Assembly: GCF_900142365.1 (NCBI RefSeq)
Contig: NZ_FRAP01000004.1
Location: forward strand, 186,001 to 250,000
Origin: Pseudonocardia thermophila
Lineage (GTDB): Bacteria > Actinomycetota > Actinomycetes > Mycobacteriales > Pseudonocardiaceae
Length of the DNA stretch: 64,000 nucleotides
Direction of reading: 5' to 3'
Position 1 is the first letter of the stretch, and each line of letters starts with the position of its first letter. The position numbers and the translations under genes were made by a program. The notes beneath the pieces are model-generated. The model was not told the origin of the DNA. It was given only the letters and a program-made list of their open reading frames with translations, and made no database searches. Shown in pieces: positions 45,216 to 54,894 of this stretch.

Positions 45216-45266
45216 GACCGACACCTCATGGCCGACCCCTCACGGCAGACTCCTCATGACCGACAC
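45211..45266. repeat. 14-base tandem repeat, four units, over the acuC start
   Basis: Units CTCATGACCGACAC, CTCATGGCCGACCC, CTCACGGCAGACTC and again CTCATGACCGACAC, at 45211, 45225, 45239 and 45253. The acuC ATG (45213-45215) is inside the first unit. The sequence is unrelated to the 14-base array at 41166. Confidence 0.85.
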
Positions 45267-45275
45267 CGTAGGCCG

Positions 45276-46295
45276 TCACCGCGCCCTGCGCTCACTCCCC
45301 GGCCTGATCCGGCGCGTTTCCCGAGAGCGCGCCGTCCCCTCGGGCAGCTGTCCCTCGGCCGGGGCGGGGCTGTCGGCCGGGGCGTACGGTCCGGTGGCGA
45401 CCGGCCGGCTGGGGTCGGCCACCCAGTTGGACCACGAGCCCGGGTAGAGCGGCAGCGGACGGTCGGCGGGGCGCAGCCCGGCCACCTCGGCGGCCAGCAC
45501 CAGCGCGGCGGCGGTGATCCCGGACCCGCAGTAGGCGGCCACCGGCTTCCGCCCGGCATCGCCGGCCGGGCCGTCGGCCAGGTCGGCGGCGACGTCGACC
45601 CCGGCGAACCGGTCGGCCAGCTGCTCCGGGGGCAACCACCGGCCGTCCTCGCCGACGAACTCCAGCACGGGCACGTTGTGGGCGCCCGGGATGTGCCCGG
45701 CCACCGGGTCGAACGGCTCGGTCTCTCCGCGGTAGCGCGCGGCGGCGCGGGCGTCGACCAGCACGCCCTCGCGGCCGATGCGGCCGGCCTCGTCGGCGTC
45801 GACGGTGGGCATCGATCCCGGTACGACCACGAGGTCGCCGGGCTCCGGGGCGGGCACCTCGGTGGAGACGGGGTAGCCGGCCGCGCACCAGGCGGCCCAA
45901 CCGCCGTCGAGCACCGCGACCCGGTCGGCGGGCATCCCCACCCAGCGCAGCAGCCACCAGGCGCGGACGGCGGACAGGCCGTTGCCGTGGTCGTAGGCGA
46001 CGACCCGCGAACCGGCCGAGATGCCCGCCGCGCGCAGGACCCCCTGCAGCCGCTGCGGATCGGGCAGCGGGTGGCGGCCCGCGGGGCCGGGCGGGTCGGC
46101 GAGATCGGCGTCGAGATCGACGAACACGGCGCCCGGGATGTGCCCCTCGCGGTACTCGGGCAGCGTGGACGGGCCGCCGAGCCGGTGCCGGACGTCGAGC
46201 ACGACCAGCGCGGGGTCGCGTTCCGCATCGGTCCCGACACCAAGCGCAGCAGCCAGTTCGGCGACGTCGACGAGTGGAGTGGATCGATCGTGCAT
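45276..46295 (-). CDS. Two-domain rhodanese-type sulfurtransferase
   Basis: 339 residues with an inactive N-terminal rhodanese domain ([38 protein letters not shown], where the active Cys is replaced by Asp-His-Gly) and a C-terminal catalytic domain ([14 protein letters not shown], then [15 protein letters not shown] with the active-site Cys loop). Transfers sulfur from thiosulfate or 3-mercaptopyruvate to acceptors. A Pro/Arg-rich tail follows. It is divergent from ideR with 80 bases between. Confidence 0.9.
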   Translation of the reverse strand: MHDRSTPLVDVAELAAALGVGTDAERDPALVVLDVRHRLGGPSTLPEYREGHIPGAVFVDLDADLADPPGPAGRHPLPDPQRLQGVLRAAGISAGSRVVAYDHGNGLSAVRAWWLLRWVGMPADRVAVLDGGWAAWCAAGYPVSTEVPAPEPGDLVVVPGSMPTVDADEAGRIGREGVLVDARAAARYRGETEPFDPVAGHIPGAHNVPVLEFVGEDGRWLPPEQLADRFAGVDVAADLADGPAGDAGRKPVAAYCGSGITAAALVLAAEVAGLRPADRPLPLYPGSWSNWVADPSRPVATGPYAPADSPAPAEGQLPEGTARSRETRRIRPGSERRAR

Positions 46296-46375
46296 CGGTG
46301 CATCTTCCCCGGTATCGCGTGGGTTCGCGACGCACTCACTGGGTAGCATGGGGGCTTGACGAAAGGGCCCTGCGC

Positions 46376-47098
46376 GTGAACGAGCTCATCGACACCACAG
46401 AGATGTACCTCCGCACCATCTACGAGCTGGAGGAGGAGGGCGTCGTCCCGCTGCGCGCACGGATCGCGGAGCGCCTCGGGCAGAGCGGTCCGACCGTGAG
46501 CCAGACCGTCGCTCGCATGGAGCGCGACGGGCTCGTGGTGGTGGCGGGCGACCGGCACCTCGAGCTCACGGAGGCGGGCCGGGCCCGGGCGGTCGCGGTG
46601 ATGCGCAAGCACCGCCTCGCGGAGCGCCTGCTGATCGACGTGATCGGGCTCGAGTGGGAGCTCGTGCACGCCGAGGCGTGCCGGTGGGAGCACGTCATGA
46701 GCGAGGCAGTCGAGCGCAAGCTCGTCGCTCTGCTCGACAACCCCACCACGTCGCCGTACGGCAACCCGATCCCGGGGCTGGAGCAGCTGAAGACCCCGCC
46801 GAGCGAGCCGGCGCGCACCCTGAACGCGCCGCCCGAGCTGGAGATGGGCCTGCAGCGCCTCGACGAGTACGCGCGCCGCGGCGGCGGCCGGGTGGAGGTG
46901 CGCCGCATCGCCGAGCACGTGCAGAACGACGCCGACCTGATGGGCGAGCTGAAGTCCGCGGGCATCGTGCCGGGGCAGGACGTGCAGGTCTCCCCGATCT
47001 CCCGGTTCGGTGACCCGGTGCCGGTGCAGGGCGAGGGCACCCCGCCCGGCGAGGTGGCCCCGCTGATCGCGCACGCCGTGCTGGTGCGCGCCCGGTAG
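46376..47098 (+). CDS. ideR: Iron-dependent repressor IdeR (DtxR family)
   Basis: 240-residue iron-sensing repressor controlling siderophore and iron-storage genes. The winged HTH is [20 protein letters not shown]; metal site 2 is Met10, Cys102, Glu105 and His106 ([11 protein letters not shown]), at the exact numbers of mycobacterial Ide[14 protein letters not shown] is conserved; the SH3-like C-terminal domain is present but more divergent. GTG start. It may control the NIS siderophore genes in this window, although I found no full iron box upstream of them. Confidence 0.95.
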   Translation: MNELIDTTEMYLRTIYELEEEGVVPLRARIAERLGQSGPTVSQTVARMERDGLVVVAGDRHLELTEAGRARAVAVMRKHRLAERLLIDVIGLEWELVHAEACRWEHVMSEAVERKLVALLDNPTTSPYGNPIPGLEQLKTPPSEPARTLNAPPELEMGLQRLDEYARRGGGRVEVRRIAEHVQNDADLMGELKSAGIVPGQDVQVSPISRFGDPVPVQGEGTPPGEVAPLIAHAVLVRAR

Positions 47099-47190
47099 CT
47101 CGTCGCCGACCACCTCATCCGGCCCGCCCGACCCGTTCGGCGCGGGCCGTTGTGCGTCCACACCCGTCCGCAGGGGCGAGCGCGCCATCG

Positions 47191-48423
47191 TCAGCACCAT
47201 CCCTGGGCGGTCTCGAGCAGGACGTCCCGCAGGTCGTCCGGGCGCGGCCCGGACGCGGCGACCGCGCGCAGCCGAGCGCTGAGCACGTGCCCGGGCCAGG
47301 CGTCCTGGGCCCGATCGAGCGCCACGTTCGCGAGGGCACCGTCGCCGCGCAGCAGCGCCGAGATCGCGAGCAGGCTGGCCGGGGCGGCGGCCTCCGGATC
47401 GGGTGACTCCCGGGTCAGCGTGGCCCACAGCTGCTCGGCGGCCAGGCGTTCCTGCGGGCTGCCGTCGCGGGCCAGCTTCGCGGTCACGACGATCGCGGTG
47501 TGCAGCACGCCCGGCGAGCCGAGCGCTACGGCCAGCGCGACGATGCGCTGGTCGTCGAGCGGCCACCGGTTCTCGGCGGCGTCGTGGAGGCTGAGCATCA
47601 GCAGGCCGCGCAGATCCTCGGGATCGACCGCGCCGTCGGCGGCGACGACGACGTCGTCGATCAGGTCGGCGACGAGCCGCTCGCGGCGCTCGACGGCAGC
47701 GGGATCGGTAGGGGTGACGAGCACCTGCAGCGCCTCCCGGCTCGGCCGCACGACGACGCCGTCGTACGCCGCACCCGCCGCGAACGCGGTGACCGCGGCG
47801 GCGGGCACGGTGTCGCGGCAGCGGCACTCGGTGTAGCAGCCCCAGCGGGCGCCCGGCCCGGTGCCCGCGGCCCACACGGCGGTGTGCAGCGGGATCCCGG
47901 CCTCCGCCAGCCGCTCGGAGACCTCCGCGGCGAGTCCGGTCATCGGCGGCTCCGGTGGCGATCCCTCGCCGGTCGTCCCGTCCCGCGGCCCGGCCGGGGT
48001 GTGTGCGCCTTCGGTGACGACGACGAGCAGGGCAGCGTCCGGCCGGGTCCGCGCCACCGCGGCGACGCCGTGCTCGGCGAACCGCGCCGCCGCTCCCGCA
48101 TCGTCCGGGCGGGGCAGGTCGCAGCGCAGTAGGAGATCGACGAACGCGCCGCGCAGCGCCACCAGCACCAACGACTCGCGGGGATGGAACCCCAGCATGC
48201 TCGGCAGCGCGGCGACCAGCTCGCCGGGACTGCGCACCGGCTGCCTGATCCGGCCCGGCGGGGCACCGGCCCGTGGCCGGGTCGGGGAGGCGTGCTCGCC
48301 CGCACTCGTGACGGTGTTCTTCGCGGTGTTCCTGTGCTCGGCGTACGGGTGCTCGGTGTTCCTGTGCTCGGTGTTCCTGTGCTCGGTGTTCCTGTGCTCG
48401 GTGTTCCTGTGCTCGGTGGCCAT
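47191..48423 (-). CDS. DUF4192 protein with repeat-encoded N-terminus
   Basis: 410 residues. The DUF4192 domain starts near residue 65 (SPGELVAALPSMLGFHPRES, VLVAL) and includes GARWGCYTECRCRDTVP, RRERLVADLIDDVV and a tail of helical repeats (LWATLTRESPDPEAAAPASL). Function of the family is unknown. The first 37 residues are copies of EHRNT encoded by a 15-base DNA repeat. If translation really begins at the ATG at 48423 these are translated; no internal start before the domain has a better ribosome site that I can see. Confidence 0.78.
   Translation of the reverse strand: MATEHRNTEHRNTEHRNTEHRNTEHPYAEHRNTAKNTVTSAGEHASPTRPRAGAPPGRIRQPVRSPGELVAALPSMLGFHPRESLVLVALRGAFVDLLLRCDLPRPDDAGAAARFAEHGVAAVARTRPDAALLVVVTEGAHTPAGPRDGTTGEGSPPEPPMTGLAAEVSERLAEAGIPLHTAVWAAGTGPGARWGCYTECRCRDTVPAAAVTAFAAGAAYDGVVVRPSREALQVLVTPTDPAAVERRERLVADLIDDVVVAADGAVDPEDLRGLLMLSLHDAAENRWPLDDQRIVALAVALGSPGVLHTAIVVTAKLARDGSPQERLAAEQLWATLTRESPDPEAAAPASLLAISALLRGDGALANVALDRAQDAWPGHVLSARLRAVAASGPRPDDLRDVLLETAQGWC
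48326..48415. repeat. 15-base tandem repeat, six units, in the DUF4192 N-terminal codons
   Basis: Units GTGTTCCTGTGCTCG at 48326, 48356, 48371, 48386 and 48401, with one altered unit (GCGTACGGGTGCTCG) at 48341. Unit length is divisible by three, so changes in copy number keep the frame. On the minus strand each unit encodes EHRNT. Confidence 0.95.
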
Positions 48424-48661
48424 GACCGCAGCGTGGCGGGCCGGGCGGCCGCGTGCCGGGGTGCGTCCGAACGGCTGTGGACAACCGGGACCGGCCCCGG
48501 CTCCCGGAGCCCGATGTGGATGGATCGCCCGCGTCGCGGACCGGGTCGCCGAACTCGTCAGTGGGAACCACTACCCTGTCGCGACTTGCCCGCCGCCGGG
48601 CGGACGGTAAGGCTGTTCCCGGCACCGTCCGGTGCGCGGAAGGCGACGTGAGGGCGAGGCT

Positions 48662-50101
48662 ATGGCGTCTGACGTGGACACTGCAGAACCGGTGTACGAC
48701 TACGACCTGCTGGTGATCGGGTCGGGCCCGGGCGGTCACAAGGCCGCGATCGCGGCGGCGAAGCTCGGCAAGAAGGTGGCGGTCGCCGAGAAGCGCAACA
48801 TGATGGGCGGCGTCTGCGTCAACACCGGCACGATCCCGTCGAAGACGCTGCGCGAGGCCGTGCTGTACCTGACCGGGTTCAGCCAGCGCGACATGTACGG
48901 CCCGAGCTACCGGGTCAAGTCCCAGATCACGATCGCGGACCTGCTGGCCCGCTGCGCGCACGTGGTGGGCCGCGAGATCGAGGTGGTGCGCAACCAGCTG
49001 CTGCGCAACCGCGTCGACATCCTCACCGGCACGGCCCGGTTCGTCGACGAGCACACGGTGGAGGTCGTCGGCGAGGCACGCGGCGAGCGCCACGTCGTCT
49101 CGGCCGCGAACATCGTCATCGCGACCGGCACACGCCCGGCACGGCCGCCGCAGGTGCAGTTCGACGAGGAGTACGTGCTCGACTCCGACGGGGTGCTCGC
49201 GCTCGACCGCATCCCCACCACGATGGTCGTGGTCGGCGCCGGTGTCATCGGCATCGAGTACGCCTCGATGTTCGCCGCGCTCGGCACGCGGGTGACCGTG
49301 GTGGAGAAGCGCCCGCAGATGCTGTCCTTCTGCGATCCCGAGGTCGTGGAGTCGCTGAAGTTCCACCTGCGCGACCAGGGGGTGACCTTCCGGTTCGGCG
49401 AGGAGGTCGAGCGGGTGGAGGTCACGAAGAAGGGCACGGTGACGTCGCTGGTCAGCGGCAAGCGGATCGCCGCGGACATGGTGATGTACTCGGCCGGCCG
49501 GCAGGGCGTGACCGACGAGCTGAGGCTGGAGAACACCGGGCTGGAGGCCGACGAGCGCGGCCGCCTCGCGGTGGACAAGACCTACCGCACCACCGTGCCG
49601 CACATCTTCGCCGTCGGGGACGTGATCGGGTTCCCGGCGCTCGCCGCGACCAGCATGGACCAGGGCCGCATCGCGGCCTGCCACGCCTTCGACGAACCCG
49701 TGCGCGACTTGCAGGAGCTGCAGCCGATCGGCATCTACACGGTGCCGGAGATCTCCTACTGCGGGCGGACCGAGGCAGAGCTGACCGCGGCGTCCGTGCC
49801 GTACGAGGTCGGCATGGCCCGCTACCGCGAACTGGCCCGCGGCGCGATCTGCGGAGACTCCTACGGGATGCTGAAGCTGCTGGTCTCCACCGAGGATCGG
49901 CGGCTGCTGGGCGTGCACGTGTTCGGCACCAACGCCACCGATCTCGTCCACATCGGGCAGGCGATCATGGGCTGCGGCGGCACCGTCGACTACCTGGTCG
50001 ACACCGTGCTCAACTACCCCACCCTGTCGGAGGCCTACAAGGTCGCGGCGCTGGACGTGACGAACAAGCTGCGCGCGCTGGAGACCTACTCCGTGGAGTA
50101 G
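48662..50101 (+). CDS. sthA: Soluble pyridine nucleotide transhydrogenase
   Basis: FAD enzyme exchanging hydride between NADPH and NAD+; 479 residues. FAD motif [20 protein letters not shown], then [17 protein letters not shown]: only one of the two redox cysteines of lipoamide dehydrogenases is present (Thr replaces the second), as in SthA. NAD motif [20 protein letters not shown], second FAD motif [11 protein letters not shown], and the ending [16 protein letters not shown] without the HPT..E dyad. It sits alone, divergent from the DUF4192 gene. Confidence 0.93.
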   Translation: MASDVDTAEPVYDYDLLVIGSGPGGHKAAIAAAKLGKKVAVAEKRNMMGGVCVNTGTIPSKTLREAVLYLTGFSQRDMYGPSYRVKSQITIADLLARCAHVVGREIEVVRNQLLRNRVDILTGTARFVDEHTVEVVGEARGERHVVSAANIVIATGTRPARPPQVQFDEEYVLDSDGVLALDRIPTTMVVVGAGVIGIEYASMFAALGTRVTVVEKRPQMLSFCDPEVVESLKFHLRDQGVTFRFGEEVERVEVTKKGTVTSLVSGKRIAADMVMYSAGRQGVTDELRLENTGLEADERGRLAVDKTYRTTVPHIFAVGDVIGFPALAATSMDQGRIAACHAFDEPVRDLQELQPIGIYTVPEISYCGRTEAELTAASVPYEVGMARYRELARGAICGDSYGMLKLLVSTEDRRLLGVHVFGTNATDLVHIGQAIMGCGGTVDYLVDTVLNYPTLSEAYKVAALDVTNKLRALETYSVE

Positions 50102-50102
50102 G

Positions 50103-51050
50103 TCAGTACTTCACGCCCTGGGCGTTGAGCCACGGGCGCGGGTCGACGTAGCGCCCGTTCTGCATGACGCCGATGTGCAGGTGCGGGCCGGTGGACTGGC
50201 CGCGGTTGCCGACCTCGGCGATGACGTCGCCCGCGTTGACCTTCTGACCGACCTTCACCAGGGACCGGTTGATGTGGCCGTAGACGGTGATGGTGCCGTC
50301 GGCGTGCTGCAGGCGCACCCACAGGCCGAAGCCGCTGGCCGGGCCCGAGCTGATCACGGTGCCGGCGGCGGGTGCGCGGATGGGGGTGCCGATCGGGGCG
50401 GCGATGTCGAGCCCCTGGTGGGTGGTCCCCCACCGGGCGCCGAAGCCCGAGGTGATCCGGCCGACGATCATCTGGACCGCGCCGCCGGAGCTCGCACCCG
50501 CGGCGGCCTTGGTCTGCGCGGCCTTCTTCTCCGCGACCGCCTTCTCCGCAGCGGCCTTCTCCTCGGCTGCCTTCTTCGCGGCCTCGTTGAGCCCGGCTGC
50601 CTTGATCAGGGCAGCAGCGTCGGCGATCTGCGGCTGGTCGGCGACGGTCGCGAGCGCGGACTCGGCGGCCTGCGCCACCGCGTCCACACCGGTGGTGGCG
50701 ACAGTGGCGGGAGCGACCTGCTGCGGCGTGTCAGCAGCGGTGTTCGTCGTGGCCGCGGCGGTCGCGGCGAACGCCGTGCCGATGCTGGTGCCGATGGTGG
50801 TGCCGATGCCGTCGAGCGCGCCGGAGGACGAGAGCGCCTGGTGACCCGCGGCCGCCAGCGCACCACCGACGACCACCCCGGCGACGATGCGCAGGGGCGT
50901 CGACTGGGTGAGGTCGGCCAGCGTGCTGCCGGCCGGGCTCGCCGCGTGCGAGTGCGGGCGGGCTGCGCCACCTGCCCCCGCTGCCGCCAGTGCGGCGGTC
51001 AGCGGGGGCGGGAGGTGAGCGCGGCCCGAGGGGGAGCGGTGCCGTGCCAC
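50103..51050 (-). CDS. M23-family cell-wall peptidase
   Basis: 315-residue predicted zinc endopeptidase acting on peptidoglycan. A hydrophobic segment (LRIVAGVVVGGALAAAGHQA, about 55-75) acts as membrane anchor or signal; an Ala/Lys/Glu coiled-coil stretch (155-185) precedes the catalytic domain (195-300) with THQGLDIAAPIGTPI (HxxxD), YGHINRSLVKVGQ and GPHLHIGV (HxH). All zinc ligands are present. The GTG has GGAAGGAAAGG upstream. It converges with sthA (one base apart). Confidence 0.9.
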   Translation of the reverse strand: MARHRSPSGRAHLPPPLTAALAAAGAGGAARPHSHAASPAGSTLADLTQSTPLRIVAGVVVGGALAAAGHQALSSSGALDGIGTTIGTSIGTAFAATAAATTNTAADTPQQVAPATVATTGVDAVAQAAESALATVADQPQIADAAALIKAAGLNEAAKKAAEEKAAAEKAVAEKKAAQTKAAAGASSGGAVQMIVGRITSGFGARWGTTHQGLDIAAPIGTPIRAPAAGTVISSGPASGFGLWVRLQHADGTITVYGHINRSLVKVGQKVNAGDVIAEVGNRGQSTGPHLHIGVMQNGRYVDPRPWLNAQGVKY

Positions 51051-51410
51051 TACCTTTCCTTCCGGATCGGGCTTGGCCCGGACGTCCCGTCGGGGGTCGG
51101 GCGGACCGCTCGGGGATGCGGTCCGTTGTCCGGTCTGTCACCAAGCCGTTATCGATCCGGGGGAAACGTTAGCGAGCCTGCGGCGTTCATGAAGGTTCAG
51201 GGGTGAAGAGCTAGCTCGCCGGGCCGGGGCGCGCGACGAGCGGCCATTGCGGCGTGTCGGCCGCGACACGCCGGGTGACGGGACCGCCGTTCACCGCAGC
51301 GAACCGGCGAGTCCCCCGTCCACAGGCCGATGTCCCGCGATGTACGGCCCCTCCGGACCGGGACCTACAACGATCGGGTGACCGGCCGGACCGGACGCGG
51401 GACGTTCGGC
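51051..51410. other. 360-base region between the M23 peptidase and the IOR gene
   Basis: Contains the leader of the M23 gene, with a small hairpin GGACCGC/GCGGTCC (51103-51109 with 51118-51124), and further right a 9-base perfect inverted repeat (51251-51259 with 51264-51272, GGCGTGTCG) that could end the IOR transcript. The consensus of the c-di-AMP riboswitch, frequent before cell-wall hydrolases, was looked for and not found. No coding frame with a ribosome site was seen. Confidence 0.5.
51251..51272 (-). terminator. Hairpin candidate after the IOR gene
   Basis: GGCGTGTCG-GCCG-CGACACGCC, a perfect 9-base stem with a 4-base loop, 139 bases after the IOR stop on the minus strand. The distance is long, so the call is weak. 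Confidence 0.35.
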
Positions 51411-54400
51411 TCAGCGAGCGGGCCTTCCGCCCGGTGTCCCCCCTCGGTGGGAGGGGCGGACGCCGAGCTCGGCAAGTCGATCGTGGTAGCGCGCCACGCC
51501 GGCGAGCTTCACGTCCTCGTACCCGCGGACGAGGTCGGCGGCCTCCGCCGCGGCCACGGCCGTCGCGTAGGTGTCCGGGGTCAGCTCGCGCGCCAGGCGC
51601 AGCACCATCTCCCGGTACTCATCGCGCAGCTGCCGCTCCAGCCGCCGCATCCGGGTGCGGCCGAACGGATCGAGCGGGGTGCCGCGCAGCACCTTGCCCT
51701 TGGCGAGCGCCTTCAGCACCGGCCGCATCCACGGGCCGAACGCGATCTTCTCCGTGCGCCCGGCGGCCCGCAGCACAGGCGGGTGCAGGCGGTAGCGCAG
51801 CTTCTTCCCCCCGGGCACCTCGACGGCGAGCTTCGCCTCGAACGCCGGATCGGTGAGCAGGCGCGCGACCTCGTACTCGTCCTTGTACGCGGTGAGCTTG
51901 TGCAGCCCGTGCGCGACGGCCTCGGAGAACGCGGTGCCCAGCCCGAGTCGCTGCTCGGCCCGCCACACGGTCAGCACGTCGGCGACGTAGCGGCGGGCGA
52001 GCCGCTCGTCCTGGTACTCGGCCAGGTACGCCGCGCGGATACCGGCCTTGCGGCGGGTCTCCCCCGCCAGCTCGCCCAGGTCGTCCCAGGTCCGCGACGG
52101 CGCGGCAGCCGGCCGGGCGGTCGCGGCGGCGAACGCCTGCGGGTCTGCCACAGCCACGCGGCCCCAGCGGAACGCGGCGGTGTTGGCGGCGACCGCGACC
52201 CCGTTCAGCTCGATCGCGAACTCGATCGCCTCGGCCGACAGCGGCAGCACCCCGGCCTGGTAGGCGGCCCCGACGACGAGGAAGTTCGCCGGCATCGCGT
52301 CGCCGAACAGCGCCTGCGCCGCGGCCTGTGCGTCGATCCGCACCACGCGGGCAGCCTGCTCGCCGATGCGCGCGACGAGCGCCTCCACGTCCGGGGCGGG
52401 AGCCCGCACGTCGGACACCATCGCGCCGGTCGGCACCGGGCTGGTGGACACGACGGCGGTGGTCGTGGCGGCGTCGGCACGGGCGAGGTTCTTGCCGTCG
52501 GCGCCCACGAGGACGTCGAAGGCCAGGTAGGCGGTGGCCGTGCCGACCCGGTTCGCCGGGCCGAGCCCGGCCTCGTCGGGGGCGATGCGCAGGTGGGAGG
52601 TCACCGGGCCGGCCTTCTGCGAGAGCCCGGTCTGGTCGAGCCCGTGCACGGCGCGCCCGTCGCGGATCGCGGCCGAGCCGAGCACCTGGTTCACTGTGAC
52701 GATGCCGGTGCCGCCGATGCCGGCGAGGAACACCTCCCCGGATGCGGGCGGCTCGACGTCGGGCACGGCGGGCGGCTCCGGCCGCTCGGCGCGGCGTCGC
52801 GGGGCCTTCGCCGGCGCCTCCACCGTGACGAACGACGGGCAGTCGCCCTTGAGGCAGGAGTAGTCGGTGTTGCAGGAGGTCTGGTCGATGCGGGTCTTGC
52901 GGCCGAACTCGGTCTCGACCGGCTGCACGGACAGGCAGTTGCTCGCCGCGCCGCAGTCGCCGCAGCCCTCGCACACCGCTTCGTTGATCACGACGCGCAT
53001 CGGGCGGACGGGCAGCGCACCGCGCTTGCGCAGCCGGCGGGACTCGGCGGCGCAGCGCTGGTCGTAGATCAGCACGGTGACGCCGGGGATGCCGGCGAGC
53101 AGCCGCTGCGCCTCGTCGAGCCGGTCGCGGTGCCACAGCTCCACCCCGCGCGGCAGCGGGTCGAGCGAGCGGAAGCGCTCGGGCTCGTCGGCCACCACCA
53201 GCACCTTGGCCACGCCCTCGGCCAGCAGCTTCGCCGCCAGCTGGGGCACCTCCAGCGCGCCGGAGGCGCTCTGCCCGCCGGTCATCGCGACGGCCCGGTT
53301 GTACAGCAGCTTGTAGGTGATCGAGACCCCGGCGGCCACGCAGGCCTGGATCGCCAGCTGTCCGGAGTGGGCGAACGTGCCGTCGCCCATGTTCTGGAAC
53401 ATGTGCGTGGCGGTGGTGTAGGGCGCCTGCCCGATCCACTGCGCGCCCTCGCCGCCCATCTGCGTGATCGAGCTGACCGCGCTGGACTCGCGGGTGACGC
53501 TGAACGCCACCATCGCGTGGCAGCCGATGCCGCCGCCGGCGACCGCGCCCTCGGGCAGCGTCGTGGAGCGGTTGTGCGGACAGCCCGAGCAGAAGTACGG
53601 GGTGCGCTGCACCGGCAGCAGCGGCAGCGCGGCCGGGCGGCGCCGCTCGGGGGCCAGCTCGATGCCGGGCACCCCGGACAGGACCCGGCGCAGCGGCCCG
53701 GCGAGCCGGTCGGCGGTCAGCTCCCCCGCCTCCGGCACCAGCGGGCGGCCCTCGGCGTCCTTCGAGCCCTCCACCAGCGGCGCGTCCGGCATCCCGTAGA
53801 GGACGTCGCGCACCGCGCCCTCCACGAACGACGACTTCTCCTCCACGACGAGCACCCGCTGCAGGCCGCGGGCGAACTCGCGCACCAGGTCGCGCTGGAT
53901 CGGGTGGATCATGCCCAGGCGCAGCAGCCGGATCCCGGCGCGGCGCAGATCGGCGTCGGAGAGCCCGAGATCGGCCAGCGCCTGGCGGACGTCGGCGAAC
54001 GTCTTGCCGCCCGCGACGATGCCGAGCCGCGCGTCCGGGGGGTCCACCTCGACCGTGTTGACCGGGTTCGCCGACAGGAACGCGTGGACCATCGCCCAGC
54101 GCGGCCCGTACAGCTGCTCCTCAGCGACCAGTGAGTGCGGCGGAGCGAGGATCGGGTACTGCCGGTAGACGAACGGGGCGCCCTTCCACTCCAGCTGCGG
54201 CACGACGGGCGCCACGTCGGCCACGTCCTTGCCGACGGCGAACACCCCGTCGGCGACGTCGGCGACGATCTTCATGCCGACCCACATGCCGGACGCGCGG
54301 GAGAGCGCGACCCCGTAGCGACCCAGCCGCACGACGTCCGCGGCGTCGGCGGGGTAGAGCACGGGCAGCCCGTAGCCGGCGAGCGTGCGCTCGCTGATGC

Positions 54401-54890
54401 ACGGGATCGTGGAGGACTTGCAGGCCGGGTCGTCCCCGGCGAGCACGAGCACGCCGCCCTTCGGGTGGGCGCCGCACATGTTGCCGTGCCGCATCGGGTC
54501 GCCGGCCCGGTCGACGCCGGGCCCTTTGCCGTACCAGACGCCGACCACGCCGTCGACCGTGCGCCCGTGGCCGGGCACCTCCATCTGGCTGCCCCACACC
54601 GCGGTCGCGGCCAGCTCCTCGTTGACGGCGGGCACCAGGGTGAGCCCCGCGTTCTCCTGCAGCTCGGTGGCGCGTGCGAGGGTCATGTCGAGGCCGCCGA
54701 GCGGGCTGCCCTGGTAGCCGGACACGAACGTGGCCGTCGAGAGCCCGGCGGCCAGGTCGGCGGCGTGCTGCTCGACCAGCAGGCGCGCGATCGCCTGCAC
54801 CCCGGTCAGCAGGACCGGGCCCCCTCCGCTGCGGTAGCGGTCGGCGAGATCGATCTCGACCGGTCCGGGACCCAACTCCTGCGCCGTCAT
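51411..54890 (-). CDS. Indolepyruvate ferredoxin oxidoreductase, fused subunits
   Basis: 1159-residue enzyme that decarboxylates aryl pyruvates to aryl-acetyl-CoA with ferredoxin as acceptor. The alpha-type part (1-630) has SGYQGSPLGGLDMTLARA, a thiamine-pyrophosphate region FCSGCPHNRST, GGGIGCHAMVAF and MGGEGAQWIGQAPY. A cysteine cluster region (CEGCGDCGAASNCLSVQPVE, about 634, and CNTDYSCLKGDCPSF) binds iron-sulfur. The gamma part (about 720 on) starts LAGIGGTGIVTVNQVLGSAA, with LDQTGLSQKAGPVTSHLRI. Fused forms near 1160 residues are usual in aerobes. ATG four bases after the IclR stop. Confidence 0.92.
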   Translation of the reverse strand: MTAQELGPGPVEIDLADRYRSGGGPVLLTGVQAIARLLVEQHAADLAAGLSTATFVSGYQGSPLGGLDMTLARATELQENAGLTLVPAVNEELAATAVWGSQMEVPGHGRTVDGVVGVWYGKGPGVDRAGDPMRHGNMCGAHPKGGVLVLAGDDPACKSSTIPCISERTLAGYGLPVLYPADAADVVRLGRYGVALSRASGMWVGMKIVADVADGVFAVGKDVADVAPVVPQLEWKGAPFVYRQYPILAPPHSLVAEEQLYGPRWAMVHAFLSANPVNTVEVDPPDARLGIVAGGKTFADVRQALADLGLSDADLRRAGIRLLRLGMIHPIQRDLVREFARGLQRVLVVEEKSSFVEGAVRDVLYGMPDAPLVEGSKDAEGRPLVPEAGELTADRLAGPLRRVLSGVPGIELAPERRRPAALPLLPVQRTPYFCSGCPHNRSTTLPEGAVAGGGIGCHAMVAFSVTRESSAVSSITQMGGEGAQWIGQAPYTTATHMFQNMGDGTFAHSGQLAIQACVAAGVSITYKLLYNRAVAMTGGQSASGALEVPQLAAKLLAEGVAKVLVVADEPERFRSLDPLPRGVELWHRDRLDEAQRLLAGIPGVTVLIYDQRCAAESRRLRKRGALPVRPMRVVINEAVCEGCGDCGAASNCLSVQPVETEFGRKTRIDQTSCNTDYSCLKGDCPSFVTVEAPAKAPRRRAERPEPPAVPDVEPPASGEVFLAGIGGTGIVTVNQVLGSAAIRDGRAVHGLDQTGLSQKAGPVTSHLRIAPDEAGLGPANRVGTATAYLAFDVLVGADGKNLARADAATTTAVVSTSPVPTGAMVSDVRAPAPDVEALVARIGEQAARVVRIDAQAAAQALFGDAMPANFLVVGAAYQAGVLPLSAEAIEFAIELNGVAVAANTAAFRWGRVAVADPQAFAAATARPAAAPSRTWDDLGELAGETRRKAGIRAAYLAEYQDERLARRYVADVLTVWRAEQRLGLGTAFSEAVAHGLHKLTAYKDEYEVARLLTDPAFEAKLAVEVPGGKKLRYRLHPPVLRAAGRTEKIAFGPWMRPVLKALAKGKVLRGTPLDPFGRTRMRRLERQLRDEYREMVLRLARELTPDTYATAVAAAEAADLVRGYEDVKLAGVARYHDRLAELGVRPSHRGGTPGGRPAR

Positions 54891-54894
54891 GGCC

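Noticed and set aside
46358-46369. Twelve bases (GACGAAAGGGCC) before ideR that match the palindrome arm
   Set aside because: Only one half-arm is present with no inverted partner; a chance match or worn relic cannot be told apart.
48662-50101. Second dihydrolipoamide dehydrogenase
   Set aside because: The second redox Cys is replaced by Thr and the C-terminal His-Glu dyad is absent, which identifies SthA.
51051-51200. c-di-AMP riboswitch before the M23 peptidase
   Set aside because: The conserved GGGGTGAAT-like and other core segments of that riboswitch are absent; only a small hairpin is present.
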